Shown here: positions 44,473-53,929 of the stretch, in pieces | Layout: each line of letters starts with the position of its first letter | Position numbering within the stretch: the first letter of the stretch is position 1 | NCBI RefSeq assembly: GCF_001509585.1 | Contig: NZ_LNCI01000008.1 | Location: 124,001-188,000, forward strand | DNA length: 64,000 bases | Direction: 5' to 3' | DNA from: Tropicimonas marinistellae | GTDB lineage: Bacteria > Pseudomonadota > Alphaproteobacteria > Rhodobacterales > Rhodobacteraceae | Program-made: the position numbers and the translations under genes | The notes under the pieces: model-generated | What the model saw: the letters and a program-made list of their open reading frames with translations, nothing else | The model's database searches: none | What the model was told of the DNA's origin: nothing

Positions 44473-44488
44473 TGGATCACCTCCTTTC
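44472..44488 (-). promoter_or_regulatory. Near-perfect Shine-Dalgarno element
   Basis: The plus strand here reads CTGGATCACCTCCTTTC, the same 17 nt as the 3' end of alphaproteobacterial 16S rRNA. The minus-strand transcript therefore carries the full complement. Confidence 0.7.
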
Positions 44489-44531
44489 GCTTGTTTCCGT
44501 TGCGATCAGCGTGACATAGAACAGTTTCGTG

Positions 44532-45164
44532 TCAATGAATTTCCGCAACTGGCGCGGCAAGCCGCTTCACGATGACTCGGAACGGCACCAAAGCGAGCAG
44601 CGCGAGGCACAGTTTGACCATCCAGTCGGCAATCGCGAGAGACACCCAGAGCGGTAGCGCCGGACCAGCACCCAGGAGCGGCAGCACTTCCTGAGCCCAC
44701 AGTGGCGGGTTCGCCGGCTCTAGCCCGTTCAATGCACCGGCGAACGCAATGGAGAAGAATACGGCAGTGTCGAGTGTTGACCCGATCAACGTGGAGGCCA
44801 GCGGCGCCCGCCACCATCTTCCTCCCCGGAGCCTGTCGAATACCGCAATATCGACGAGTTGTGCCGCGAGGAATGCCGATCCGGAGGCAATGGCAACACG
44901 GAGGGTTACCAAAGGCCCGAATTCGCCATGTATCTGGCTCCCCACGAGGGAACAGGCGACACCAACGACAAAGCCAGCGAGCACCACGCGCCGTGCCGGT
45001 CCGGGTCCGTAAAGACGATTCATCAAGTCGGTGACGAGGAACGCGAAGGGATAGGTCAGCGCGCCCCATGTGAGCCATTGTCCCAATAGGTGCTGAACCA
45101 GGATGTTTGAGGCCACAACGATAGCGGCCATGGCAACAATGCCAGGAAGGTGATTTCGCGTCAT
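44532..45164 (-). CDS. Queuosine precursor transporter (YhhQ family)
   Basis: A 210-aa membrane protein with six predicted helices of the YhhQ/QPTR family, which takes up queuine precursors (preQ0/preQ1) for tRNA queuosine. Landmarks: ASNILVQHLLGQWLTWGALTYPFAFLVTDLMNRLYGP (in parts), RVAIASGSAFLAAQLVDIAVFD, and STLDTAVFFSIAF. It follows mepA on the same strand after 160 bp, with a promoter-like pair in the gap. Confidence 0.9.
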   Translation of the reverse strand: MTRNHLPGIVAMAAIVVASNILVQHLLGQWLTWGALTYPFAFLVTDLMNRLYGPGPARRVVLAGFVVGVACSLVGSQIHGEFGPLVTLRVAIASGSAFLAAQLVDIAVFDRLRGGRWWRAPLASTLIGSTLDTAVFFSIAFAGALNGLEPANPPLWAQEVLPLLGAGPALPLWVSLAIADWMVKLCLALLALVPFRVIVKRLAAPVAEIH

Positions 45165-45223
45165 ATTTCCGATGCCCGTTTTGACAAGGTTGCGGCGACT
45201 TGCCCCAAAATGGGGAGAGCGGC

Positions 45224-45252
45224 GTCATACGCTCTGACGCGAGCTAGCGCAA
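45224..45252 (-). promoter_or_regulatory. Promoter candidate for the queuosine transporter
   Basis: On the minus strand TTGCGC (45252-45247) and TATGAC (45229-45224) are 17 nt apart, about 60 bp before the ATG. This fits a sigma-70-type promoter of this group. Confidence 0.4.
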
Positions 45253-45324
45253 GGGCTTGGCAACCAGTGGAGCTGGCCCTGCGAAAGCGACGTCAAGGCC
45301 ATGCCGCGCGACGGTTGGGCACAG

Positions 45325-46218
45325 TCAGCGGGCTGTCAGAACCGCACTGCATTGCTGGGGCAGGTCCGCCATAGTGTAGTCTCTGGCGCTCCGTTTCTTC
45401 GGCGCGGGCGGTGCCGGCTTGGCGACCTTCGGTGGGTTCAGCATATCGGTGACCCACCAGTTCAGCGAGGCATCGCAACCGTTTCCACCGTTGGAAATCT
45501 CTTTCACGGTCGGGGTTTGCGTTCGACATGCGCGCGCACCCTTGGGGCATTTCAGGCGGACATGAAAGTGGTAGTGATGCCCGTAGAAGGGACGGATCTT
45601 CTGGAGCCACTTGGTGTCCTTCCGTCGCGCAGATTTGCACAGCTCGATCTTGACCGGCGGGGTGACGAAAATCCGGTCTACTCGCGGGTCGGAAGCAGCG
45701 CGTTTGAGTATGGCGGCGTGCGCCTGGGTCCAGTTGCCATTGACGCGCCGCTGATCGGAGGAACGCACGCTGATGGATGAAATACTCTCACGCTGCTTCC
45801 GGCTTAGGCGTAGATTCGTGGCCGGAAGCATCCAGATATCGGCGTCCAACCCGACCTGGTGAGACGCGTGCCCGGATGTCATCGGACCTCCGCGTGGCTG
45901 GGAGATATCGCCGACGTAGAGACCCTTCCAACCAACAGTCGTCGCATAGGCCGAGAGGTCGCGGATGAAATCGATCATCTCGGGTTGACCCCAGTTGCGG
46001 TTGCGCGAGAGGCGCATCGCCTGCCACGTTGGTCCGGTTTCGGGGAGCTGTACATTTCCGGCCGCACAGCCCTTCGAGTAAAAGCCGATTGGCTGGGATT
46101 TCTGACGCGATGGTACATCCTTCGCACCAAACAATTGATTCGCCTTGGGCTCGGCCGCTACCGACACGGCGGCCAGAACCATCAGGATGGCGGCAACGGC
46201 GGTTCGGATGGTGGACAT
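45325..46218 (-). CDS. mepA: Penicillin-insensitive murein endopeptidase MepA
   Basis: MepA (peptidase M74), 297 aa, a periplasmic DD-endopeptidase that cleaves peptidoglycan cross-links. A signal peptide (ILMVLAAVSVAAE) leads to GDISQPRGGPMTSGHASHQVGLDADIWM (zinc ligands; shown here in parts) and the final HYHFHVRLKCP. GGGGAG precedes the ATG. The start of this gene lies 37 bp inside the end of the MFS transporter gene, so the two overlap on one strand. Confidence 0.95.
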   Translation of the reverse strand: MSTIRTAVAAILMVLAAVSVAAEPKANQLFGAKDVPSRQKSQPIGFYSKGCAAGNVQLPETGPTWQAMRLSRNRNWGQPEMIDFIRDLSAYATTVGWKGLYVGDISQPRGGPMTSGHASHQVGLDADIWMLPATNLRLSRKQRESISSISVRSSDQRRVNGNWTQAHAAILKRAASDPRVDRIFVTPPVKIELCKSARRKDTKWLQKIRPFYGHHYHFHVRLKCPKGARACRTQTPTVKEISNGGNGCDASLNWWVTDMLNPPKVAKPAPPAPKKRSARDYTMADLPQQCSAVLTAR

Positions 46219-47555
46219 GCTGCTCTCTCCCCATCTGGTTTTACCCAGCGTAGCAGCAACAGGCCCAACAAAAAAAGGGCTATCAGGGGTGTAATGCCCA
46301 TTTGTTGCGAGCCGGTCAAATCGGTCGCGATGCCGATGCTGAGTGGCGCGAGGTAGGAGGTTGCCTTTCCAGCGAGTGCGTAGAGGCCAAATACCTGGGT
46401 CATGCGATCATGCCGCCCCTGCCGGCAGACCATTGTGCGGCTGGCCGATTGCAAGGCGCCACCTGCGGCACCGATCCCGGCCCCGAGAACAAAAAAGGCA
46501 ATGTCGGGCAGGCGCGATTGCCGTTCCACGGGAATGCCGAAGACGCTCTCTCGCGAGATGAACACGACGATCACGCACAACACGGTGAGGATGGCCACAC
46601 AGCAGGCAATGACCGGTTTCGGTCCGAACCGACTGTCCGCACGACCACCGATCCAGGCAAAGATCGCAGCGGTTACGACGGCGATAATGCCGAAAATACC
46701 GGTTTCGACGACGCTCCATCCAAGAACGCCGGCTGCATACAGCCCGCCGAAGACGTAAAGCCCGTTGAGCGCATCGCGGTAGAACATGGAGGCCGCAAGG
46801 AACGAAAAAAGCGACGGCGCCGACGGCAATTGCCGAAGTGTCGATAGCAATTCGGGCCAAGCCGCGCGCGCGGCTTGCACGATGGGCACTTGAGGCCTGT
46901 TTCCGGTGTCCCTGACCCAAAGGAAGAACGGAATCATGAAGACCGCGTACCATATTGCCGTGAATGGTCCCACCAGGCGTGTACCCTCGCGCGCGCTAGC
47001 GTCGAGCCCGAACGCTGGCGGCGTGCCGAGCAAAGTCACTCCTTCCGCGTTCTCCGCAAAGAAAAGGAGCATGATGACGAGGGCCAGCAACCCGCCAACG
47101 TATCCGAAAGCCCAACCGCTTCCCGAGATCCGGCCGATCTCGTCACGATTTCCCAAGTCAGGAAGAATCGAATTTGTGAAGATCGTTGCGAACTCCATCC
47201 CCAACAGGCCGAGGGCGAAAAGGAGCAAGACGAGCGTTAGACTGAATTGCGCTGGATGGGCCAACCAGATGCCGCCTGCACCGATGACGTAGAGCGCCGA
47301 GAACACCCAGATCCAGGCAATGCGATGTCCGCTCTTGTCGGCCATGGCGCCAAGCAACGGTGCCAGAAGTGCAATCGCCAAGCCTGTGAATCCGATGGTG
47401 TATCCCCAAGTGGCCTGCGCGGCGGCCCCGTCCTGCAACAATTCCTTAACGTAGGGTGCAAAAATGAATGTGAGCAGCAGCGTATTGTAGGGCTGGCTGG
47501 CCCAATCGAAGAAGTACCATCCCCATAGACGTTTTCTTTGGGAGATCGCTTCCAT
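46182..47555 (-). CDS. MFS transporter (UMF1/Atg22-like)
   Basis: A 457-aa twelve-helix transporter of the UMF1 branch of the MFS (WYFFDWASQPYNTLLLTFI at the N-terminus, then GAMADKSGHRIAW between helices 2 and 3 and GRADSRFGPK between 8 and 9). The substrate is unknown; related yeast proteins export amino acids. The ATG at 47555 is preferred to a frame from 47612. The 3' end overlaps mepA by 37 bp. Confidence 0.88.
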   Translation of the reverse strand: MEAISQRKRLWGWYFFDWASQPYNTLLLTFIFAPYVKELLQDGAAAQATWGYTIGFTGLAIALLAPLLGAMADKSGHRIAWIWVFSALYVIGAGGIWLAHPAQFSLTLVLLLFALGLLGMEFATIFTNSILPDLGNRDEIGRISGSGWAFGYVGGLLALVIMLLFFAENAEGVTLLGTPPAFGLDASAREGTRLVGPFTAIWYAVFMIPFFLWVRDTGNRPQVPIVQAARAAWPELLSTLRQLPSAPSLFSFLAASMFYRDALNGLYVFGGLYAAGVLGWSVVETGIFGIIAVVTAAIFAWIGGRADSRFGPKPVIACCVAILTVLCVIVVFISRESVFGIPVERQSRLPDIAFFVLGAGIGAAGGALQSASRTMVCRQGRHDRMTQVFGLYALAGKATSYLAPLSIGIATDLTGSQQMGITPLIALFLLGLLLLRWVKPDGERAACPPSEPPLPPS

Positions 47556-47642
47556 TTTCTGCCCTGTGCCGCCGCCGCCTACGTGACGGCCATAGAGCAT
47601 GTTCGAACGCAAGCCGGCAAGACGGTGTGCTTGGATTGACCC

Positions 47643-48293
47643 TCAATCGGTTACACGAAGCACTTTTCGGTGCGCGACCGGTAAGCCGTATATCGCCTGG
47701 TGCCGTCCGGTTTCCGTGGACAGGGGACTTGGATGGGTCAGCTCGACAACCTGAACACCGGAGCGTCTGACCACTGGATGCTCGGTCCGTGGGGCGTTCA
47801 TCCCGGGTGTAGGCGATCGTAGGTCTTGACCGTTGCTTGAACGGATCCCGGTAAATGCTGGAACAATTGGCGCAGGATCTACCGCAGCGAGACTTGGCCT
47901 GGGCCCCAACGGGGTCCTGAACGCGGTGTCGGTGCCAAACTCAACGGACACTTCCGGCGTGGTGCTACTTGCGACCGTGATGGATTGCTTCCGACGAATC
48001 GCATCCCGCGTGGCAACCGCTGATTCATTTGCTCGCATATCCTTGTCGGACACACCTTCTGAACCTTGATTGTCGCCCTCCGCGAGGAGCGGTATGCCCG
48101 CTCTGACACGGGACGTTTCGCCCTTGCGGGCTCCGATGCGATCAGACAGGTTCCGTTGCGTCTGCGCATGCTGCGGGGCATCCACCGCCGAGACATGTGT
48201 AGCAGAGGGTGCGAGGACAGCGCCGAGTGTAAGCCCTGCCACGAGGAGGATTGCCGCTACAGCGGATAGGTGAACGAGGCTCAATCGGGTCAT
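47643..48293 (-). CDS. Hypothetical secreted or membrane-anchored protein
   Basis: A 216-aa protein with one N-terminal hydrophobic segment (AVAAILLVAGLTLGAVLA) and a long polar, Ser/Thr/Pro/Arg-rich tail without predicted domains. It looks disordered and periplasmic. AGGCAGG lies upstream of the ATG at 48293. No family was recognised. Confidence 0.6.
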   Translation of the reverse strand: MTRLSLVHLSAVAAILLVAGLTLGAVLAPSATHVSAVDAPQHAQTQRNLSDRIGARKGETSRVRAGIPLLAEGDNQGSEGVSDKDMRANESAVATRDAIRRKQSITVASSTTPEVSVEFGTDTAFRTPLGPRPSLAAVDPAPIVPAFTGIRSSNGQDLRSPTPGMNAPRTEHPVVRRSGVQVVELTHPSPLSTETGRHQAIYGLPVAHRKVLRVTD

Positions 48294-48431
48294 GGCTGCC
48301 TGCCTAGGGTTCCTTCGGAAGGATTCTCGCGTGTCGCTTCGGCAGCAGCAGGGTGACGTCATCGTCGCCTGCCGGCCGCTAATGCGAACATTGCGCGGTT
48401 TGCCCTAAGAATGCGTTACCGCCTAATGGAG

Positions 48432-48776
48432 TCAGTCGAAGAAGGGGGTGATCTGGGCAACGACGACGGAGTTTTCCGCAAGTGCGCGGTCCATCAGGTT
48501 CCGCTCTTCCTCAGGTACGTCGTGGCCGTCTGCAAGGCGCTCCTCCAGCGTGCCATATCCCGTCACGTCGAGAGGCGCGAGATCGGCTTGCTTGAGAAGT
48601 GCGACCGTCTCCCGAACGGCTTCGGCTTCGTCGACCCCCGATGCATAACACATGAGTGCCGCCCCGGTAGACGACTCCGGCAATCCGTCGCCGGCAGCGC
48701 GACCGACCTCGACCAAAAGCGTGAACACTTCCTGTCGGCGCTTCGCGGCATTTGACTTGGACTTCTTGTCTTTCAT
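48432..48776 (-). CDS. Hypothetical conserved-type protein
   Basis: A 114-aa soluble protein with a basic start (MKDKKSKSNAAKRRQEVF) and a helical body (GRAAGDGLPESSTGAALMCY, EAVRETVALLKQADL). No domain was recognised. Codon use looks normal for the region. It ends 138 bp before the next minus-strand gene in the direction of transcription. Confidence 0.65.
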   Translation of the reverse strand: MKDKKSKSNAAKRRQEVFTLLVEVGRAAGDGLPESSTGAALMCYASGVDEAEAVRETVALLKQADLAPLDVTGYGTLEERLADGHDVPEEERNLMDRALAENSVVVAQITPFFD

Positions 48777-48844
48777 GAGCGGGGCCTATTCGTTCCGGCG
48801 CGCGATTCCAAGCCCCGTGCGCCGTTCGGGCGCCATTGTGGCGC

Positions 48845-49807
48845 TCACTCGGCGATACAGGCATCCGGCGACGGCAGAAGCGGTAGGTTGTGCGCGTGAT
48901 CGGGACTTGCGAATACCTCCGGGATCGGGACCCAGGCGCGGTCGGCTTCGTAGAGATAGCGAAGCCCCGCGTGAATTGCCCGGCCGTCGCTGTCGTTGGA
49001 ACGGAACCAATTCGCGGCATGATCAGCCCAAAGCGTTACGGCAAACCATCCCTCGGCATCTCCGGTCCGGATAGCTTCGGCCAGCAGTATTGCCGTCGCC
49101 GCGGACCAGCACGGATCGGTTGCGAGGCTGGCTGCGTAGAGCAGTGGGGCGAAGATCGGACTGTCTCCAGACAACGGCTCCGCCTCGTCGGCGACCAGTT
49201 GTTGCAGATGCGCGGCGGCGCACGTGAAGCTCGTGTTCGGAATCCTGTCTTCCAGCAGGCGTTGCAAAGCCGGCATCTCCCGTCTGGCGCAAGCTAGAAG
49301 CGGGGCACGCGCCTCGCCGGATGTCAGCGCAACTTGCGACTGGACATGTGGCAATGTTGGACATCGCACCCGACCGAGGTCGGCGGCCGTCAGATACCCC
49401 TGCAAGATGGCGGCTCGATCATGTGGTGGGAGTGCGGAATACGCCGGTTGCAGAGCCGCCCAGTAATCTGCGAGATCGTCGCGACCTAACCCGTCTTGCA
49501 GGAGATCCGCCAAGAGGATGGCCGTCGCGCCCGAAAATGCCGCCCGATCTGTATCCGGCTGACAGGCCGACATGCGGATTGCATCGTAGAGAGCCAGATC
49601 AGCCGACGTTTCGAGACGCCCGCCCTGGTCTTCTATGACGCGGGCAATCGCGTGGTGGTCTGCGCCGCGAACGCGGTCTGTTGGGGGGAACTGACGCGCG
49701 ATTCCGCGAATGGTCGCCGGGCAGTTGCGTTCGACCGTCGCACGGAGATCCATGATCGCCTGCAGCGCCCGAAATCCAACCACGGGGAACCGATTTGCCA
49801 GCCTCAC
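48845..49807 (-). CDS. Hypothetical protein, helical
   Basis: A 320-aa mostly alpha-helical protein. It opens with GTG at 49807; a start at ATG 49753 (MDLRATVERN) is possible. Long helices with Ala/Leu patterns (GATAILLADLLQDGLGRDDL, WSAATAILLAEAIRTGDAEG) and no signal peptide. No known domain. Frame length and coding look support a real gene. Confidence 0.65.
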   Translation of the reverse strand: MRLANRFPVVGFRALQAIMDLRATVERNCPATIRGIARQFPPTDRVRGADHHAIARVIEDQGGRLETSADLALYDAIRMSACQPDTDRAAFSGATAILLADLLQDGLGRDDLADYWAALQPAYSALPPHDRAAILQGYLTAADLGRVRCPTLPHVQSQVALTSGEARAPLLACARREMPALQRLLEDRIPNTSFTCAAAHLQQLVADEAEPLSGDSPIFAPLLYAASLATDPCWSAATAILLAEAIRTGDAEGWFAVTLWADHAANWFRSNDSDGRAIHAGLRYLYEADRAWVPIPEVFASPDHAHNLPLLPSPDACIAE

Positions 49808-50027
49808 AGGGGAGAACCCCGCCCACGGGATTCGTCGGGTAGACGCTGCCTAGCTATATGATTCCATGCGTCTTTCGTTTTCGTTCACCGATTGGTCGCA
49901 CATCGAGGACAATGCCGCCTCGCAGGGCGGCACTGGCCGGATTTCCGACAAAATGGTGAACGTTCTATGAAGAAACACCCGACATTTCCGTAGGATCAAG
50001 TCGCTACCTCGGGTCGCTTTCGCGAAA

Positions 50028-50867
50028 TCAGTCCCGCAAGAGGTCGTTGATGCCGGTTTTCGAACGGGTTTGGGCATCCACCCTCTTAACGATCACCGCA
50101 CAGTAGAGGTTGACCCCACCGCTTGACGGCATCGAGCCAGAGACCACCACGGAATAGGGCGGGACCTCGCCATACGTCACCTCGCCCGTGGTCCGGTCAA
50201 CGATCTTTGTCGATTTTCCGATGAAGACGCCCATGCCGAGCACCGAACCTTCACGAACGATGCAACCCTCGACTACCTCTGATCGGGCGCCGATGAAGCA
50301 ATTGTCCTCGATGATGGTCGGGCCGGCCTGCATGGGTTCGAGCACGCCGCCGATACCGACGCCGCCCGAGAGGTGCACGTTTTTGCCGATCTGGGCACAG
50401 GAGCCGACTGTCGCCCAGGTATCCACCATGGTTCCCTCGTCCACGTAAGCGCCGAGGTTCACGAAGGAGGGCATGAGTACAACGCCCGGCGCAACAAATG
50501 CCGATTTGCGTACAATGCAATTGGGAACCGCGCGAAAGCCCGCTGCCTTCCACTCGTTGTCGCCCCAGCCCTTGAACTTACTGTCGACCTTGTCCCACCA
50601 ATGGCCGCCCTGCGGGCCACCGTCTTGCTGCTCCATGTCTTTCACGCGAAAGCCGAGCAACACGGCCTTCTTTGCCCATTGGTTCACGTGCCAGTCGCCG
50701 CTATCGAGCTTCTCGGCAACGCGCAATTGCCCGCGATCGAGGGCATTGAGCGTGTCCTCGATCGCTTCCAGCGTTTCGCCACCGGTGTGCGGGGTGATCG
50801 TGTCCCGGATCTCCCAGGCGGCTTCGATGGCAGCTTCCAGCTGCGCGTTGGTCTCGGCGGTCGACAT
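50028..50867 (-). CDS. dapD: Tetrahydrodipicolinate N-succinyltransferase
   Basis: DapD, 279 aa, makes N-succinyl-2-amino-6-oxopimelate in lysine and diaminopimelate synthesis. The left-handed beta-helix hexapeptide repeats are seen around [37 protein letters not shown] and [20 protein letters not shown] precedes the ATG at 50867. dapE lies 6 kb away in the same direction. Confidence 0.96.
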   Translation of the reverse strand: MSTAETNAQLEAAIEAAWEIRDTITPHTGGETLEAIEDTLNALDRGQLRVAEKLDSGDWHVNQWAKKAVLLGFRVKDMEQQDGGPQGGHWWDKVDSKFKGWGDNEWKAAGFRAVPNCIVRKSAFVAPGVVLMPSFVNLGAYVDEGTMVDTWATVGSCAQIGKNVHLSGGVGIGGVLEPMQAGPTIIEDNCFIGARSEVVEGCIVREGSVLGMGVFIGKSTKIVDRTTGEVTYGEVPPYSVVVSGSMPSSGGVNLYCAVIVKRVDAQTRSKTGINDLLRD

Positions 50868-50940
50868 GCGGCCTCTCCCTTGGTCCAATGCTTCCCGCCG
50901 AGCCTATAGTGCGGTGCTGCCCGGGTGGCAATCTGCCCGG

Positions 50941-52011
50941 TCAGGCGAAGAGCAGATCATCCACGACTTGGCCGTCGCCATCGGCATCCTCGACACCCAA
51001 CAGACGGATAACGTCGCCGTCGCCCTTCAGAGTCAGCTTCCACCCCTCGTCGAACTCGGTCTGCCGGACGACAGCCTTTGCGCCGCCGCGCAGAGCCAGC
51101 GCATCAAGGTCTTCCGCGTCGTAGTCCGTGATCGTGTCCCGTTCGACCTTCCCATTCCGAAGGCCATTGAATACGAACGTGTCACCGTCTGCTCCGCCGA
51201 CGAGCGTGTCGTGTCCACGACCGCCGTTCAGCCGATCGTAGCCCTCGCCGCCACGCAGCGTATCCGCGCCCTTGTGGCCCGCGAGTTCATCATTGCCGGT
51301 CAGTCCTCGAAGTGTGTCGTCACCGGCCCGGCCAAACAAATGGTCTCCGCCAGCGTACCCCAGAAGTGTGTCGGCCCCGGCCCCGCCACGTACCTCAATA
51401 CGCAGGAGGCGCTCGTGGCTGCCATCCTCGTCGACCGTCAGCACGCCGCCCACGTTCTCGACCCAATAGGAGATCTCCACCTCGGGATCGAGCGGATTGA
51501 CATCGCGGTGCTTGTACGCGCCGTCAAACTGGCCATAGGGAACCGCAACTTCCGTGTCGAGGTCGACGACCTTAGTCCAGTCCTCGGCCTCGCCTTCGTA
51601 GAATTCGTTATAGTACCTATCGCCAACCGCCGGATCGGCAAGCATGACGATGCCGGCCTCGGCACCGTCGACACCGGTTTCCCAGGCGCCTTCGGGCTCG
51701 CGAACATCCGGATCGCGCGGGTCGAGTTCGTAGGTTTCTTCGCCGAAATACCAGACGTTTCCCTCGCTGTCCTGGGCGTACCAGTCATAGGTATCTTCGA
51801 TGACGAACCCGTTCTGGGTCACCACATCGTGCACCACCAAGCAGGTCACGCCATCCACCACACGGGTCTCGTCCGTCACGGTCACGGTGATGATCTCACC
51901 TTCGATGGCATTCTCGCTAATGAAAGTCGTGCCCGGTCGAAACGTCAGGTAGGGATTGTCGATGATTGTCGAGAAGTCGGAGTCGTCGGGACGGCTGGGC
52001 AATGTAATCAT
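50941..52011 (-). CDS. RTX (hemolysin-type calcium-binding) repeat protein
   Basis: A 356-aa protein. The first ~215 residues form an unrecognised acidic, beta-rich domain (ITVTVTDETRVVDGVTCLV, YDWYAQDSEGNVWYFG). From ~220 to ~290 there are five or so nonapeptide calcium repeats (GGAGADTLLGYAGG, GRAGDDTLRG, GGRGHDTLVGG). A C-terminal domain of ~60 aa ends DLLFA. There is no N-terminal signal peptide; such proteins leave through type I systems, none of which is adjacent. Divergent from a membrane-bound LuxR gene. Confidence 0.85.
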   Translation of the reverse strand: MITLPSRPDDSDFSTIIDNPYLTFRPGTTFISENAIEGEIITVTVTDETRVVDGVTCLVVHDVVTQNGFVIEDTYDWYAQDSEGNVWYFGEETYELDPRDPDVREPEGAWETGVDGAEAGIVMLADPAVGDRYYNEFYEGEAEDWTKVVDLDTEVAVPYGQFDGAYKHRDVNPLDPEVEISYWVENVGGVLTVDEDGSHERLLRIEVRGGAGADTLLGYAGGDHLFGRAGDDTLRGLTGNDELAGHKGADTLRGGEGYDRLNGGRGHDTLVGGADGDTFVFNGLRNGKVERDTITDYDAEDLDALALRGGAKAVVRQTEFDEGWKLTLKGDGDVIRLLGVEDADGDGQVVDDLLFA

Positions 52012-52239
52012 GATCTGTCTCCTGAGTGGCGCGTCGAAAATCGCTGACCCGGTCCCCCGCGCCTACTCGACGATGGCCGGGTCGCATCGAGTGGGCACCT
52101 AGACCGGGCGGCACACCATCCGGCGCTTGTCGGATTGGCCGCGGTCGTGGGCGCGTCGCGGCATATCCGACGGATGTCAGATGGCGTTTGCAGGGTTGTT
52201 CGTGGTAATTTTCCGCGCGACCAACGAGGGGAATCCACC

Positions 52240-52812
52240 ATGTCCCGTTCCCTGCTGATCGCTCTTGCCGGCTTGGGCGTCGTGTTGATGGCCCTCACGC
52301 TGACCATGGCGGATGCGCTTTTGGAAGGTTCGGACGAAGTCTGGCTTGGCGGTGCGGCATTCGATTTTCTCGAACGTTTGATGCTGATCGGTGCACCGGT
52401 GATGCTGACATTCGTAGTATTGCGTCTGTCGCGGCTCGCTGCCCGGACGGATGACCTGGCACTCGGGCTCGAACGCGCCGCGCTCGAAGGCCGTGCGTGG
52501 AGGGCCCAGAGCCGAAGGTTTGTTCAGGGCCTGTCGCGGGCCATTGAGGATCAGTTCGACGCCTGGGGACTTACGCCCGCGGAGGCCGACGTTGCCGGTC
52601 TGCTGCTCAAGGGCGCAACCTTGCGCGAAATCGCGATTCTTCGCAGGACCTCCGAGGCGACGACACGCCAGCAGGCCCAAGGTGTGTATCGCAAGTCGGG
52701 GTTGGCGAGCCGGGCAGAGTTGTCAGCCTATTTCCTCGAGGATCTCTTCACTCTGAGCGAGGTTCAGACCGGCCCGTCTCAGAATGTCGAAAAAGCCCGT
52801 TTCGACGCCTGA
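52240..52812 (+). CDS. Membrane-anchored LuxR-type HTH regulator
   Basis: A 190-aa protein with two N-terminal membrane helices (~4-23 and ~42-62), a coiled linker, and a C-terminal LuxR-type helix-turn-helix (GLTPAEADVAGLLLKGATLREIAILR in parts, then SEATTRQQAQGVYRKSGL, ~113-165). GAGGGG precedes the ATG at 52240. The helix-turn-helix is expected in the cytoplasm. It lies 228 bp from the RTX gene, which it may control. Confidence 0.82.
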   Translation: MSRSLLIALAGLGVVLMALTLTMADALLEGSDEVWLGGAAFDFLERLMLIGAPVMLTFVVLRLSRLAARTDDLALGLERAALEGRAWRAQSRRFVQGLSRAIEDQFDAWGLTPAEADVAGLLLKGATLREIAILRRTSEATTRQQAQGVYRKSGLASRAELSAYFLEDLFTLSEVQTGPSQNVEKARFDA

Positions 52813-52845
52813 CGCGATTGAACTGATCATCCTCGAACGACGGTC

Positions 52846-52902
52846 GGGTGAATCACGAAAACGGCAAACCGGGCATGGCCTGTCACAACTTCACCCTTTT
52901 TT
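52846..52902 (+). terminator. Terminator of the LuxR gene (long loop)
   Basis: GGGTGAA (52846-52852) pairs with TTCACCC (52890-52896), followed by TTTTTT. The loop is 37 nt and holds a smaller hairpin. Confidence 0.5.
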
Positions 52903-52977
52903 CGTAGCGGCTATGGCCTTTCTTCTGCCCGTCGGGCGGGCTAGCGTTCGTGCGTTAAAACGAGGGCAACAGGCGCA

Positions 52978-53829
52978 ATGAACGACGATCCCCGAAACCG
53001 ATCCTTCCGCGACGCACAGGAGGACATCCGGTCCACCTCCGGCGTTCCGGACACCGAGCAGACACGTTCGCCCGTGTATCGGCTGGCCTATGACGACTTG
53101 GACTTCATTCTGCGGGACGAATTGCGGCCGGTGCGGCTCCAACTCGAGCTTCTCAAGCCCGAAATCATGATGACCGAGCAGGGCGTCGATTCCACCATCG
53201 TCTTGTTTGGCGGCGCCCGGATCAAGCCGCCTGAGCAGACAACGGAGGCCACGACGCCCGCAATGGCAGAGATGAGCCGCTTCTACGAAGAGGCGCGCAG
53301 GTTCGCCCGCATCATGACCGAGCGCAGCCTCGCACGGTCCGGTGGGCGGGAGGACATCATTGTCACGGGGGGTGGTCCGGGCGTCATGGAGGCCGGCAAC
53401 CGTGGCGCGGCCGACGCGGGTGGCAAGTCCATCGGCCTCAACATCGTGCTGCCGCACGAACAGGCGCCAAACCAATACGTAACACCGGAACTGTGCTTCA
53501 ATTTCCACTACTTCGGTGTGCGAAAAATGCATTTCCTGATGCGCGCCCGTGCCATCGCCATCTTCCCCGGTGGATTTGGCACCATGGACGAATTGTTCGA
53601 GGCGCTCACCCTGATCCAGACCGGGCGGATGCGGCAGGTTCCGTTCTTGCTCTTCGGTCGGGATTTCTGGGAACGTGTGATCGATTTCGAGGCGTTGGCC
53701 GAGGTGGGCACGATCAGCGACGATGACCTCACGCTGTTCCGTATCGTGGAGACTGCCGAAGAGGCGGTGACGGCGATCGACACTTGGGACGGAGCCGGTA
53801 CCAAGCGTGGGGTGATCCCCGGGCGGTAA
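52978..53829 (+). CDS. LOG-family / TIGR00730-type nucleotide-processing protein
   Basis: A 283-aa Rossmann-fold protein of the lysine-decarboxylase-like (LOG) group, with the signature PGGFGTMDELFE and GGGPGVMEAGNRGA. LOG enzymes release cytokinin-type bases from nucleotides; bacterial members may hydrolyse AMP. It carries a longer N-terminus (~75 aa) than plant LOG. No partner genes are adjacent. Confidence 0.88.
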   Translation: MNDDPRNRSFRDAQEDIRSTSGVPDTEQTRSPVYRLAYDDLDFILRDELRPVRLQLELLKPEIMMTEQGVDSTIVLFGGARIKPPEQTTEATTPAMAEMSRFYEEARRFARIMTERSLARSGGREDIIVTGGGPGVMEAGNRGAADAGGKSIGLNIVLPHEQAPNQYVTPELCFNFHYFGVRKMHFLMRARAIAIFPGGFGTMDELFEALTLIQTGRMRQVPFLLFGRDFWERVIDFEALAEVGTISDDDLTLFRIVETAEEAVTAIDTWDGAGTKRGVIPGR

Positions 53830-53929
53830 TCCGGAGGATGCCCCGGCGTTAAATGCGCGGGAATCGTTGCTATTTGGCGTGGATGGGCGCACCAAGGGAC
53901 TGATTATTCAATCACTTGGAGCGACAGAT

